A stretch of DNA of 64,000 nucleotides. Origin: Prevotella sp. (GTDB taxonomy: Bacteria; Bacteroidota; Bacteroidia; Bacteroidales; Bacteroidaceae). Made by a program: the position numbers and the translations under genes. The notes under the pieces were generated by a model that saw only the letters and a list, made by a program, of their open reading frames with translations, had not been told where the DNA came from and ran no database searches. Positions 41,442 through 49,413 of the stretch are shown piece by piece (the stretch's first letter is position 1; each line of letters begins with the position of its first letter). The stretch is from assembly GCA_017462915.1 (NCBI GenBank), contig JAFTQG010000016.1, positions 19,202 through 83,201 of the forward strand. Reading direction: 5' to 3'.

Positions 41442-42719
41442 TCACATCTTGTCCATTGCCTGCTGGAGGTCGGCGATGATGTCCTCGGCGTTCTCGATGC
41501 CTACGGAGAGGCGTACGAGGTCGGGCGCGATGCCTGCTTCGCGGAGCTGCTTGTCGGAGAGCTGGCGGTGGGTGTGCGATGCCGGGTGGAGCACACAGGT
41601 GCGTGCATCGGCAACGTGTGTGACGATGGAGATGAACTCGAGGTTGTCCATGAATCTCGTCGCCTCGTCCCTACTGCCGTTGAGGCCGAAGGCGATGACG
41701 CCGCAGGAGCCGTCAGGCATGTACTTCTGTGCGAGGGAGTAATACTTGTTGGACGGCAGGCCGCAGTAGTTCACCCAACCTACCTTAGGGTTCTTCTCGA
41801 GCCACTCTGCCACTTTCTGCGCGTTGGCGCAGTGCTGGCGCATACGGAGCGCGAGGGTTTCGAGGCCGAGGTTGAGGAGGAAGGAGTTTTGCGGAGCAGG
41901 GATGGAACCGAGGTCTCTCATGAGTTGGGCCACGAGTTTTGTAGTGTATGCCATCTTGCCGAAGGCCTTTGTGTAGGTAAGCCCGTGGTATGACTCGTCT
42001 GGAGTAGTCAGTCCCGGGAATCTTTCGGCATGTTTCTCCCAGTCGAAGTTGCCGGAGTCAACGATACATCCTCCCACCTGTGTGGCGTGGCCGTCCATGT
42101 ATTTTGTCGTGGAGTGAGTGACGATGTCGCATCCCCACTCGAACGGGCGGCAGTTGATAGGCGTCGCGAAGGTGTTGTCGATGATGAGCGGCACGCCGTG
42201 TTTGTGTGCCAGAGCGGCGAAGCGCTCTATGTCGAAGACGTTTCCGCCGGGGTTGGAGATGGTCTCTCCGAAGAAGCACTTGGTGTTTTCCTTGAAACAG
42301 GCCTCAATCTGCTCGTCGGTCCAGTCGGTGTCGATGAAGGTGCACTCGATGCCGAGCTTCTTCATAGTCACTCCGAAGAGGTTGTATGTGCCTCCGTAGA
42401 TGCTGTTGGAGGTGATGAAATGGTCTCCTGCCTGGCAGATATTGAACACGGCATAGAAGTTGGCCGCCTGTCCCGAGGATGTCAGCATGGCTCCGACACC
42501 GCCTTCAAGGGCGCAGATTTTCTTTGCCACGGCGTCGTTTGTCGGATTGGCGAGACGGGTGTAGAAGTATCCTTCGTCTTCGAGGTCGAAGAGGCGTGCC
42601 ATCTGCTCGCTGGTCTCGTACTTGAATGTTGTGGACTGGTAGATGGGGAGCTGCTGCGGTTCGCCCTTCTTTGCCTTCCATCCTCCGTGGATGCAAACTG
42701 TCTCAAGGTTCTTTTTCAT
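41442..42719 (-). CDS. metY: O-acetylhomoserine aminocarboxypropyltransferase (sulfhydrylase)
   Basis: This 425-residue PLP enzyme of the Cys/Met-metabolism family makes homocysteine from O-acetylhomoserine and sulfide. It starts LETVCIHGGWKAKKGEPQQLPIYQSTTFKY and has FYTRLANPTNDAVAKKICALEGG. The PLP lysine lies in VTHSTTKYMDGHATQVGG, and LLNLGLETLALRMRQHCANA is typical of the MetY branch. The insertion and length (about 425, versus about 390 for MetB/MetC) also point to MetY. It is a single gene; array C follows it. Confidence 0.93.
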   Translation of the reverse strand: MKKNLETVCIHGGWKAKKGEPQQLPIYQSTTFKYETSEQMARLFDLEDEGYFYTRLANPTNDAVAKKICALEGGVGAMLTSSGQAANFYAVFNICQAGDHFITSNSIYGGTYNLFGVTMKKLGIECTFIDTDWTDEQIEACFKENTKCFFGETISNPGGNVFDIERFAALAHKHGVPLIIDNTFATPINCRPFEWGCDIVTHSTTKYMDGHATQVGGCIVDSGNFDWEKHAERFPGLTTPDESYHGLTYTKAFGKMAYTTKLVAQLMRDLGSIPAPQNSFLLNLGLETLALRMRQHCANAQKVAEWLEKNPKVGWVNYCGLPSNKYYSLAQKYMPDGSCGVIAFGLNGSRDEATRFMDNLEFISIVTHVADARTCVLHPASHTHRQLSDKQLREAGIAPDLVRLSVGIENAEDIIADLQQAMDKM

Positions 42720-42844
42720 TGCGGAATTGTGTTGTTGTTAAATGTTGCTGTGTGTCTGGAGATATGTCTCATTCAACCTAAACCGGCCATTAGACCGACA
42801 CAATGGAATGTCACTCCGACACAATGGGATATTGGAGTTAAGAA

Positions 42845-42883
42845 AAAAGGCTGCCACTTTCATGTTGAAAGGAGCAGCCTTTT
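42845..42883 (-). terminator. Terminator of secDF
   Basis: AAAAGGCTGC pairs with GCAGCCTTTT, with TTTC/GAAA inside, and on the minus strand it is followed by TTTTTTCTT. It lies 67 bp after the secDF stop. Confidence 0.8.
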
Positions 42884-42950
42884 ATTATGTCTTGCCGGCA
42901 ATGTGCCAGTCCGTTACGGGCTGTGCATCAGTGCCTTGAGCATCATTGTT

Positions 42951-45900
42951 TTACTCCTCGCCTGTGCGCAGGTCACGCACTTTCTTGCCAAGGGTGATGT
43001 AAGCCACCGGTGCGGCAACGAAGATTGATGACAGTGTGCCGAAGATTACGCCGAGAATCATCGCGAACGAGAAGCTGCGGATGCTGTCACCGCCGAGGAT
43101 GAAGATACAGAGCAGCACGATGAGTGTAGAGAGCGATGTATTCACGGTACGGGCGAGGGTCTGGTTGATGGAAGAGTTGAATGTCTTCTGCAAGTCAGCC
43201 TTCGGATGGAGTCCCATGTTCTCGCGTATACGGTCGAAGACAACCACCTTGTCGTTGATGGAGTAGCCTATGACGGTAAGTATGGCACCGATGAATGTCT
43301 GGTCTATCTCAAGCGAGAACGGCAGTATGCCGTAGAAGATCGAGTAGCAGCCGATGACCACGATGGTGTCTATGGCGAGAGCCACGATAGAGCCGATGGA
43401 GAACGCCATGTTGCGGAAACGTGCGAGGATATAGATGAATATCGCGATGAGGGCGACAATCACGGAGATGATTGCTCCGTATGTTATGTCCTTCGCAACG
43501 GATGGTCCTACCTTTGTAGATGATATGATGGAACCGCCTTCGCGTATGTCAGGGTTCTTGAATGCCTCGACATTCTCCTGGTTCACGAAGCCCGCTTTCT
43601 TCAGTGTGTTATAGAGCTTTGTCTCACATTCGTCGTCTACTGCCGGGTTGTTGGACTCGATCTTGTAGTTTGTAGAGATACGGAGAGTCTTTCCGTCTGT
43701 ACCGATGGCAAGGGCAGATGTGTTTGCTCCGTCGAATGTCTCTGCGAGGAGAGGACGTACGCTCTCAGGCTCTACGGCCTTCTCGAAGGCAACCACATAG
43801 TTGCGGCCACCGGTGAAGTCGATGGAGCGTGACAGTCCGCGCACGAAGAATGAAGCGATGAACACGACGATGAATATGCCGTAGACAACGAATGTCTTCT
43901 TGCAGATGGAGATGAAGTGGATATTCGTGTTCTGGAGCAGGTTCTTGCTGATGCCTGTCGTGAATGTAAGTCCGAGCCACTTGTTCTTGGCGAGACGGTT
44001 CTCGTAGATGAGGCGTGTGAGGAATACTGCTGTGAAGAACGAGCAGACGATACCTATAATCCAGGTTGTGGCGAAGCCCTTGATAGGACCTGTACCGATT
44101 GTGAGGAGGATTACGCCTGTGATGATTGACGTGAGGTTAGAGTCGAAGATAGCGGAGAAGGCGTTGCTGTAGCCTGCCTTGAGCGCTTCCTTGATGCCGA
44201 GGCCACGTTTCATCTCTTCCTTGATACGCTCGTAGATGAGCACGTTGGCGTCTACCGCAGTACCGAGTGTCAGCACAATACCTGCTATACCTGGCATGGT
44301 GAGGGCAGACTGGAAGGATGCGAGGATGCCTCCTGTGAAGAAGAGGTTGATGATGAGGGCTCCGTCGGCCATTGCGCCAGGGATGAAGCCGTACATCATT
44401 ATCATATACGCGCAGAGGAGCACGAATGCGATGATGAATGATATCAGACCCTGCTGTATTGACTGTGCACCGAGTGTAGGACCTACGACCTCTTCCTGCA
44501 CGATGCGTGCCGGAGCAGGCATACGTCCGGACTTGAGTGTGTTGGCGAGGTCTTTCGTATCCTCGATGGTGAAGTTGCCGGAAATCTGTGAGTTGCCGCC
44601 GTCAATCTCGCCGTTTACGCGAGGTGCGGAGTATACTACGCCGTCAAGGACGATGGCAATGGCCTTGCCTACGTTTGCTTTCGTGAGCTGTGCCCAGAGG
44701 CGTGCGCCCTCGGAGTTCATCTGCATGGATACGCATGGACGGCCATACTGGTCGAACTCGTCCTTTGCATCGACGATAACGTCGCCCTCAAGCGGAGCGC
44801 GTCCGTTGGAGGTTGTGACCTTCAGGGCGTGGAGCTCGAAGATGTTCTTTGCCTGTATGCCGTCAGCCGGCTTTGCAGACCAGAGGAGTCTTACGTCGGA
44901 AGGGATAATCTGCTTTGCCTCAGGAGAAGCGAGAAGCTGACCGATGTATGCTGTATCGCGCACGTTGGCATAACCTACGACAGAGAGGCTCTGGCCTCCT
45001 GTAGGCTGGAACACGGCGAAGAGAGGGTTCTTCTTCTTTGCCTCGGCAATCATCTTGTCGGTGCTCTTCGCGCTCTTCTCTGCTACTCCGGCGTCGGCCT
45101 GTGCCTCGTTCTTCTTCAACTGGAACTTAGGCTGTGCCTCAGGAGCCTTTGCAGAGTCTGTCTCTGCCTTTGCCTCAGCAACGGCAGGCTGTGCGGCTGT
45201 CGTGTCAGCGACGCTCTCGCCGTTGGCGATACGCTGGTCGAGCTGCTGGAGATAAGGGAGCACCTCGGCTGCGTTGTATGTCTCCCAGAACTCAAGGTTT
45301 GCAGAGCCCTGGAGGAGCTTGCGGACACGCTCAGGCTCGCGGACGCCAGGCATCTCGACCATGATACGTCCGTCTTGTCCTTCCAGCTTCTGGATGTTTG
45401 GCTGGACGACGCCGAACTTGTCGATACGGTTGCGTACAACGTTGAACGAGTTGTCTATGGCCGACTGCACTTCGGCACGGAGAGCGTTCTCCACCTCTGC
45501 GTCTGTAGACTGTGTGGAGACTTTACCTTTCAGCTGCTGTGTGGCGAACACCTCTGCGAGGCGGTGGCCAGGGGCAGCCTTGTGGTATGCGTTGATGAAC
45601 AGGGAGATGAAGTCGGACTGGCTTGTCTCCTCTTCTTTCTTGGCTTCCGCGAGGGCTTTACGGTAAGCGGCGTCAGACTTGTGGTCGGCGAGCACGTCGA
45701 TGACGTCCGGGACGCTTATCTCGAGAATCACGTTCATGCCGCCCTTGAGGTCAAGGCCGAGACCGATCTGTGTCTCGAGACACTTCTGGTAGGTGTAGAC
45801 GCCAAGGTACTTCACAGAGTCCTTGTAGTCCTGCTGGGCAATCGGGTCTTTTATCTCGCTTGCCTTGCTGTCATAGTAACTTGTAGCTACCGAGAAGGAA

Positions 45901-45965
45901 AGGTAGAAGATACTTGCCAGTGTCAGGAGGACTGCTGTTACAATTACAATTCCTTTGTTTTGCAT
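42951..45965 (-). CDS. secDF: Protein translocase subunit SecDF (fused)
   Basis: This 1004-residue protein fuses SecD and SecF, which use the proton gradient to pull secreted proteins through SecYEG. The SecD part (about 1-660) has an N-terminal TM, a large periplasmic region (LGLDLKGGMNVILEI; VEMPGVREPERVRKLLQGSA) and TMs with GTAVDANVLIYERIKEEM. The SecF part (about 690-1000) has RSIDFTGGRNYVVAF and VIGYSINDKVVVFDRIREN. A region of about 240-320, rich in A, E and K, is an extra low-complexity insert within the SecD periplasmic part. The fusion is normal for Bacteroidota. Confidence 0.96.
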   Translation of the reverse strand: MQNKGIVIVTAVLLTLASIFYLSFSVATSYYDSKASEIKDPIAQQDYKDSVKYLGVYTYQKCLETQIGLGLDLKGGMNVILEISVPDVIDVLADHKSDAAYRKALAEAKKEEETSQSDFISLFINAYHKAAPGHRLAEVFATQQLKGKVSTQSTDAEVENALRAEVQSAIDNSFNVVRNRIDKFGVVQPNIQKLEGQDGRIMVEMPGVREPERVRKLLQGSANLEFWETYNAAEVLPYLQQLDQRIANGESVADTTAAQPAVAEAKAETDSAKAPEAQPKFQLKKNEAQADAGVAEKSAKSTDKMIAEAKKKNPLFAVFQPTGGQSLSVVGYANVRDTAYIGQLLASPEAKQIIPSDVRLLWSAKPADGIQAKNIFELHALKVTTSNGRAPLEGDVIVDAKDEFDQYGRPCVSMQMNSEGARLWAQLTKANVGKAIAIVLDGVVYSAPRVNGEIDGGNSQISGNFTIEDTKDLANTLKSGRMPAPARIVQEEVVGPTLGAQSIQQGLISFIIAFVLLCAYMIMMYGFIPGAMADGALIINLFFTGGILASFQSALTMPGIAGIVLTLGTAVDANVLIYERIKEEMKRGLGIKEALKAGYSNAFSAIFDSNLTSIITGVILLTIGTGPIKGFATTWIIGIVCSFFTAVFLTRLIYENRLAKNKWLGLTFTTGISKNLLQNTNIHFISICKKTFVVYGIFIVVFIASFFVRGLSRSIDFTGGRNYVVAFEKAVEPESVRPLLAETFDGANTSALAIGTDGKTLRISTNYKIESNNPAVDDECETKLYNTLKKAGFVNQENVEAFKNPDIREGGSIISSTKVGPSVAKDITYGAIISVIVALIAIFIYILARFRNMAFSIGSIVALAIDTIVVIGCYSIFYGILPFSLEIDQTFIGAILTVIGYSINDKVVVFDRIRENMGLHPKADLQKTFNSSINQTLARTVNTSLSTLIVLLCIFILGGDSIRSFSFAMILGVIFGTLSSIFVAAPVAYITLGKKVRDLRTGEE

Positions 45966-46064
45966 TTTTTATTATTTGTTTTTTGTTATTGTTTCGTTTC
46001 CGTAAAGTCTGCACATGCCCTTGTTGCGGTATGGAGCCAATGGGGGCTATACACAATATGCGTG

Positions 46065-46072
46065 CAAAGTTA
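46065..46072 (-). promoter_or_regulatory. -7 element of secDF
   Basis: TAACTTTG on the minus strand fits TAnnTTTG about 100 bp before the ATG; the sequence upstream is very AT-rich and the -33 is unclear. Confidence 0.55.
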
Positions 46073-46159
46073 ATTAATTTTATCCAAATAAAAGAAAAAG
46101 TTGCTCGTTTTTTTCAAAAAGGCGGCAAAAACGTGGTTTGGCGGTCAGTGGTTTTGGGG

Positions 46160-46285
46160 TTGAGATAGCTGGGATAGCCTGAATGGCCGGGATAGCCGCA
46201 ATAGATATTATAGACACTATGCCCCAAAACCGCCAACCTATAACCTGCAACCTGCAACCTAAAACCCAAAACCGTCAACCCTCTA
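46160..46285. repeat. ATAGCCGGG and AACCTGCA tandem words
   Basis: Degenerate 9-bp words (GATAGCCTG, GATAGCCGC) are followed by AACCTGCAACCTAAAACC words between secDF and the EEP gene. No gene is seen here. Confidence 0.55.
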
Positions 46286-46294
46286 TCTTACAGT

Positions 46295-47365
46295 CTACTT
46301 GAGCTTCATGCGGCAGTAGATAGGGTAGTGGTCGGAGAGAGTGACGGACTTGTCCACGACGCAGTCGTAGACATCCCAGTGGTCGCTGCACATAATATTA
46401 TCTATGCGTACGTACATGGAGTGGTAGTGCATGGAGTATCCTGCCCAATGGCCTGCCTCGCGGTAACAGTCGTTGAGATGGCGTGCTATGGTGTTGTGCA
46501 CGTAAGACAGCGGATGGTCGTTGATGTCTCCGCAGAATATCAGGGGCGTGCCGCTGTTTGCGCGGACATAATCGTCGATTATCCTTGCCTGTGCCGACCT
46601 TATGACTGACGATTCGGCAAGTTTTGTGAGGAGAGTCTTCGACTCCCTCTTCATCTCCCTCCTGTCCGTGTTGCCGTGAACCATCTGGCTGAACATGCTC
46701 TTGTCCTCATTTGAGAATCCGACGGTCTCGAGATGGGCGTTGATTACCTTCACCTGCCGTCCGTCCATCTCCACGGTGAAGACGCCGGCGGCATTCTTGC
46801 TTGACCTTATGTGCAGCTTTTCCTTCGCCTTTATCGGATACTTGCTGTACATGGCTACCGTCACGCTGCCTGCGGAATCGCCCGTGAGAGTGTCGCTGTA
46901 CTGGTAGATGCGGTCCATCTCGCGCCACAGCGAATCCTGTCCGACGATATTGGTGAACTCCTGTATGCACACGATGTCCGCCTCCGACTGTGTGATATAC
47001 TCGAGTATGGGGTTCGGTTCGCCTTCAGGAACGTCGTCGGTGTTGAAGGCGTAGACATTGAACGACAGCACCTTGAGAGCGTCTTCCGGCACATCCCTGT
47101 ATGTGTTTACGGGGAAATATGTCATCACGGGCGAATAGGCGAGCAGGAATCCGACGGCCGGCACATAGACCCTCTTCCAGTCCATGAAGAGCCATACCGC
47201 CACAAAGGCGGCGTTGGCGGCAAGGAATGCCGGGAAAGCAAACCCTGTAAGTTGCAGATATGTGAATTTCTCAGGGTCGAGATGCCCCGAAAAGCCTGTT
47301 GCCAGCATCATCGCGATAATGATGATGTTGGCTGCCAGGAGTATGCTTGTCGTCGCTTTTTTCAT
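46295..47365 (-). CDS. Endonuclease/exonuclease/phosphatase family protein with N-terminal membrane segments
   Basis: This 356-residue protein has three hydrophobic segments at the N-terminus (about 7-25, 36-62, 68-88). It then has an EEP-fold domain with Glu in DIVCIQEF, N-A-H in KVINAHLETVGFSNED, D-x-N in FCGDINDHPLSYVH and terminal SDHYPIYCRM. The active site should face the periplasm. Bacteroidota membrane-anchored EEP proteins have no settled substrate (nucleic acid, phosphoinositide-like or lipid phosphates are all possible). It lies 64 bp after the rhomboid gene on the same strand. Confidence 0.88.
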   Translation of the reverse strand: MKKATTSILLAANIIIIAMMLATGFSGHLDPEKFTYLQLTGFAFPAFLAANAAFVAVWLFMDWKRVYVPAVGFLLAYSPVMTYFPVNTYRDVPEDALKVLSFNVYAFNTDDVPEGEPNPILEYITQSEADIVCIQEFTNIVGQDSLWREMDRIYQYSDTLTGDSAGSVTVAMYSKYPIKAKEKLHIRSSKNAAGVFTVEMDGRQVKVINAHLETVGFSNEDKSMFSQMVHGNTDRREMKRESKTLLTKLAESSVIRSAQARIIDDYVRANSGTPLIFCGDINDHPLSYVHNTIARHLNDCYREAGHWAGYSMHYHSMYVRIDNIMCSDHWDVYDCVVDKSVTLSDHYPIYCRMKLK

Positions 47366-47429
47366 TTCAATTATCCTGTCAAAACCTTTTGTTCTCCCAG
47401 CCTTCTCCGTGCAGGGACGGCTCTGGGCG

Positions 47430-48335
47430 TCATCTCCTGTCGAAGAGTTTCTTGCGCTCCTCCATGGTAAGGGAGTCGTATCCCGAGCGTTTTATCTTGT
47501 CGAGGATGCGGTCTATCTCGGCCTGACGGCGTCGCTCCTTCTCGTTCTCGTCCTCGGGAGCCTTGCCGCCGGAGTCCTTGCCTCCGAATTTCGAGAAGAA
47601 ATCCTTCACCTTCTCCATGAAGCTCCTGCGCTCCTTTATCTCGTATCCGTCCCATCCCTGGAACTGGTAGCGGTGCCTGTACTGGTATTTCCAGTAGTGT
47701 ATGATGGCGTAGCCTATCGCCATGCCGCCGAGATGGGCTATGTGGGCGACGTTGTCCGACGATGTGCCGAGAGCCGAGAACAGCTCTATCGCCGCGTATA
47801 TGCACACGAACCATTTGCCCTTGATAGGCACAGGCAACGGGAAGATGAATATCCTCTCCTCGGGATATGTCATGCCGAATCCGAGAAGTATGCCGTAGAC
47901 GGCTCCCGAGAAGCCCACGGTGTTCCAGAGGTTGAGATATTCCGATGTCGGGATTATCATCCCTCCGATGCTCACGCTGTCGTAGGCGGCAAGTCCCTGC
48001 ACGGCGTATGAGATGAACTGGGCGCACTCCTGGAACAGTCCTGCGCCTATGCCGCAGGCGAGGGTGTAGAAGAGGAAGCGCCTCTGTCCCCAGGCGTTCT
48101 CCACCGTGCAGCCGAACATCCATAGCGCAAACATGTTGAAGAACAGGTGTGCGGCATTGGCGTGCATGAACATGTATGTCACCAGCTGGTACAGGGCGAA
48201 GTCCTCCGCCATGACGAAGTGCAGGCCGAAGACGCTGTTGAGGTCGATGTCTCTCGAGAGCATCACGTAGTGGGCAAGGAATGCCAGCATGTTGATGATG
48301 AGCAGGTTCTTTGTGATAGGTGGTATCTGTCGCAT
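47430..48335 (-). CDS. Rhomboid-family intramembrane serine protease
   Basis: This 301-residue membrane protein has six main hydrophobic segments. Rhomboid marks are AAHLFFNMFALWMFG (HxxxN in TM2), catalytic Ser in NTVGFSGAVYGILLGFGM (GxSG, TM4) and catalytic His in AHIAHLGGMAIGYAI (TM6). The C-terminal 80 residues are a charged cytosolic tail (ERRRQAEIDRILDKIKRSGYDSLTMEERKKLF), common in Bacteroidota rhomboids. It cuts membrane-embedded substrates, unknown here. It is first in a unit with the EEP gene. Confidence 0.92.
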   Translation of the reverse strand: MRQIPPITKNLLIINMLAFLAHYVMLSRDIDLNSVFGLHFVMAEDFALYQLVTYMFMHANAAHLFFNMFALWMFGCTVENAWGQRRFLFYTLACGIGAGLFQECAQFISYAVQGLAAYDSVSIGGMIIPTSEYLNLWNTVGFSGAVYGILLGFGMTYPEERIFIFPLPVPIKGKWFVCIYAAIELFSALGTSSDNVAHIAHLGGMAIGYAIIHYWKYQYRHRYQFQGWDGYEIKERRSFMEKVKDFFSKFGGKDSGGKAPEDENEKERRRQAEIDRILDKIKRSGYDSLTMEERKKLFDRR

Positions 48336-48581
48336 TTTACGTTGGTTTTTATGGCTTGTGGTGTTGTCCTTCTTCCTCTTTCGGCGACCCTTCCGGGCGC
48401 ATTGATGCCGTTATCCGTGCAGATGTCGCGGTCGTCGTGCCTCCGCAGGGACCGGGACACAGGCTTGACAGCCTTCTTGCTTGTTTTTGCGCAAAAGTAC
48501 AAAAAAAAGCCCGAAAAGTCGTAAAAACAGCGTGAAAACGCATTTTTTTCGCTGATTTTAATAACTTTTTTGACAAATTTG

Positions 48582-48612
48582 TTTGTTTTCTGAAACTAAA
48601 ATGCTAAATTTG
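48582..48612 (+). promoter_or_regulatory. Promoter of the HU gene
   Basis: TTTG (48582-48585), an exact 19-nt spacer and TAAATTTG (48605-48612) match the Bacteroidota vegetative promoter, leaving an approximately 75-nt leader. The 358-bp gap from the rhomboid gene otherwise shows no gene. Confidence 0.85.
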
Positions 48613-48693
48613 CCGAATAATTATGTCGCAAACTCTTATTTTTCTTGCATTTAGGAGGCGAAGTACAGTATTAACTTTAATAAACAGCAAATT

Positions 48694-48963
48694 ATGAACA
48701 AGACAGAACTGGTTGAGAAGGTTGCAGCATCTGCAGGTCTCACAAAGGCGGATTCAAAAAAGGCTATCGAGGCAACTCTCTGCGCCATCAAGGAGGCTCT
48801 TGCAGCAAACGATAAGGTTGCTCTCGTAGGTTTCGGAACATTCTCTGTGAACGGGCGCCCTGCTCGTGAGGGCATCAACCCTGCAACAAAGGAGAAGATC
48901 ACAATCGCTGCAAAGAAGGTCGTGAAGTTCAAGGCTGGTGCAGAGCTCAGCTCCGCTCTCTAA
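48694..48963 (+). CDS. HU-family DNA-binding protein
   Basis: This 89-residue nucleoid protein has the complete HU fold: MNKTELVEKVAASAGLTKADSKKAIEATLCAI, then VGFGTFSVNGRPAREGINPATKEKI (the DNA-binding arm with RxxRxGxNPxT) and KKVVKFKAGAELSSAL. It bends and compacts DNA as a dimer. It has its own strong promoter and a terminator 25 bp after the stop. Confidence 0.96.
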   Translation: MNKTELVEKVAASAGLTKADSKKAIEATLCAIKEALAANDKVALVGFGTFSVNGRPAREGINPATKEKITIAAKKVVKFKAGAELSSAL

Positions 48964-48986
48964 TACCTTGACAAAGCAATAAAGGC

Positions 48987-49021
48987 AAAGGCACTGTCCC
49001 GTCTCGGGGCAGTGCCTTTTC
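48987..49021 (+). terminator. Terminator of the HU gene
   Basis: AAAGGCACTG (48987-48996) pairs with CAGTGCCTTT (49010-49019), with CCC/GGG inside, then TTC. The 3' arm is also the first unit of the 22-bp tandem repeat that follows. Confidence 0.8.
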
Positions 49022-49120
49022 TGTCTTGTGATAGTGCCTTTTCTGTCTTGTGATAGTGCCTTTTCTGTCTTGTGATAGTGCCTTTTCTGTCTCGGGGCAG
49101 TGTCTTTTCTGTCTTGTGAT
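49011..49120. repeat. Five near-perfect 22-bp tandem repeats
   Basis: Units of AGTGCCTTTTCTGTCTTGTG plus AT start at 49011, 49033, 49055, 49077 and 49099. The first three are identical, the fourth ends CTCGGGGC like the terminator loop, and the fifth has one change. It looks like expansion of the terminator's 3' arm. Confidence 0.9.
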
Positions 49121-49139
49121 GGGCAGACGTGCTGCGGAG

Positions 49140-49212
49140 GGTGACACTTTGGTGTGTCAGAGGTCACCTTTTGCGCAATAAACCGTCACCTTCCGCACGA
49201 TGAGAGGTCACC
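49140..49212. repeat. 22-bp periodic GGTSACC array D
   Basis: Units at 49140 (GGTGACA), 49162 (GGTCACC), 49184 (CGTCACC) and 49206 (GGTCACC) are exactly 22 bp apart. It follows the perfect tandem repeat, shifted by about 2 bp in phase. Confidence 0.8.
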
Positions 49213-49280
49213 TTTCATCCTGAAAGCCGACGCTTAGAAACTGGTATCCTTGTGTTTTTAGTCTATATCTTGTTGATATA

Positions 49281-49319
49281 CAAAAAGTAAGGAGGTGAGA
49301 ACATTGCTCTCACCTCCTT
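49281..49319 (-). terminator. Terminator of the pectinase gene
   Basis: AAGGAGGTGAGA (49289-49300) pairs with TCTCACCTCCTT (49308-49319) over 12 bp; on the minus strand the stem is followed by ACTTTTTG. It lies 95 bp downstream of the stop at 49414. Confidence 0.8.
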
Positions 49320-49413
49320 GGCTTATAGGTCGCGTAAAGTCACTTTCCTATCAGGATACAGTCCTTCTTGCATAGGCAGACATACGCTGTGTTTATCCTT
49401 ACATGCAGGTCTA

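Noticed and set aside
44829-46073. A 414-codon open frame antisense to secDF
   Set aside because: It is Cys- and Leu-rich, has no start signals, and is fully covered by the conserved SecDF gene.
49011-49212. A CRISPR array
   Set aside because: Units are contiguous 22-bp repeats with no unique spacers, and no cas genes lie nearby. The GGTSACC arrays also lack a repeat long enough.
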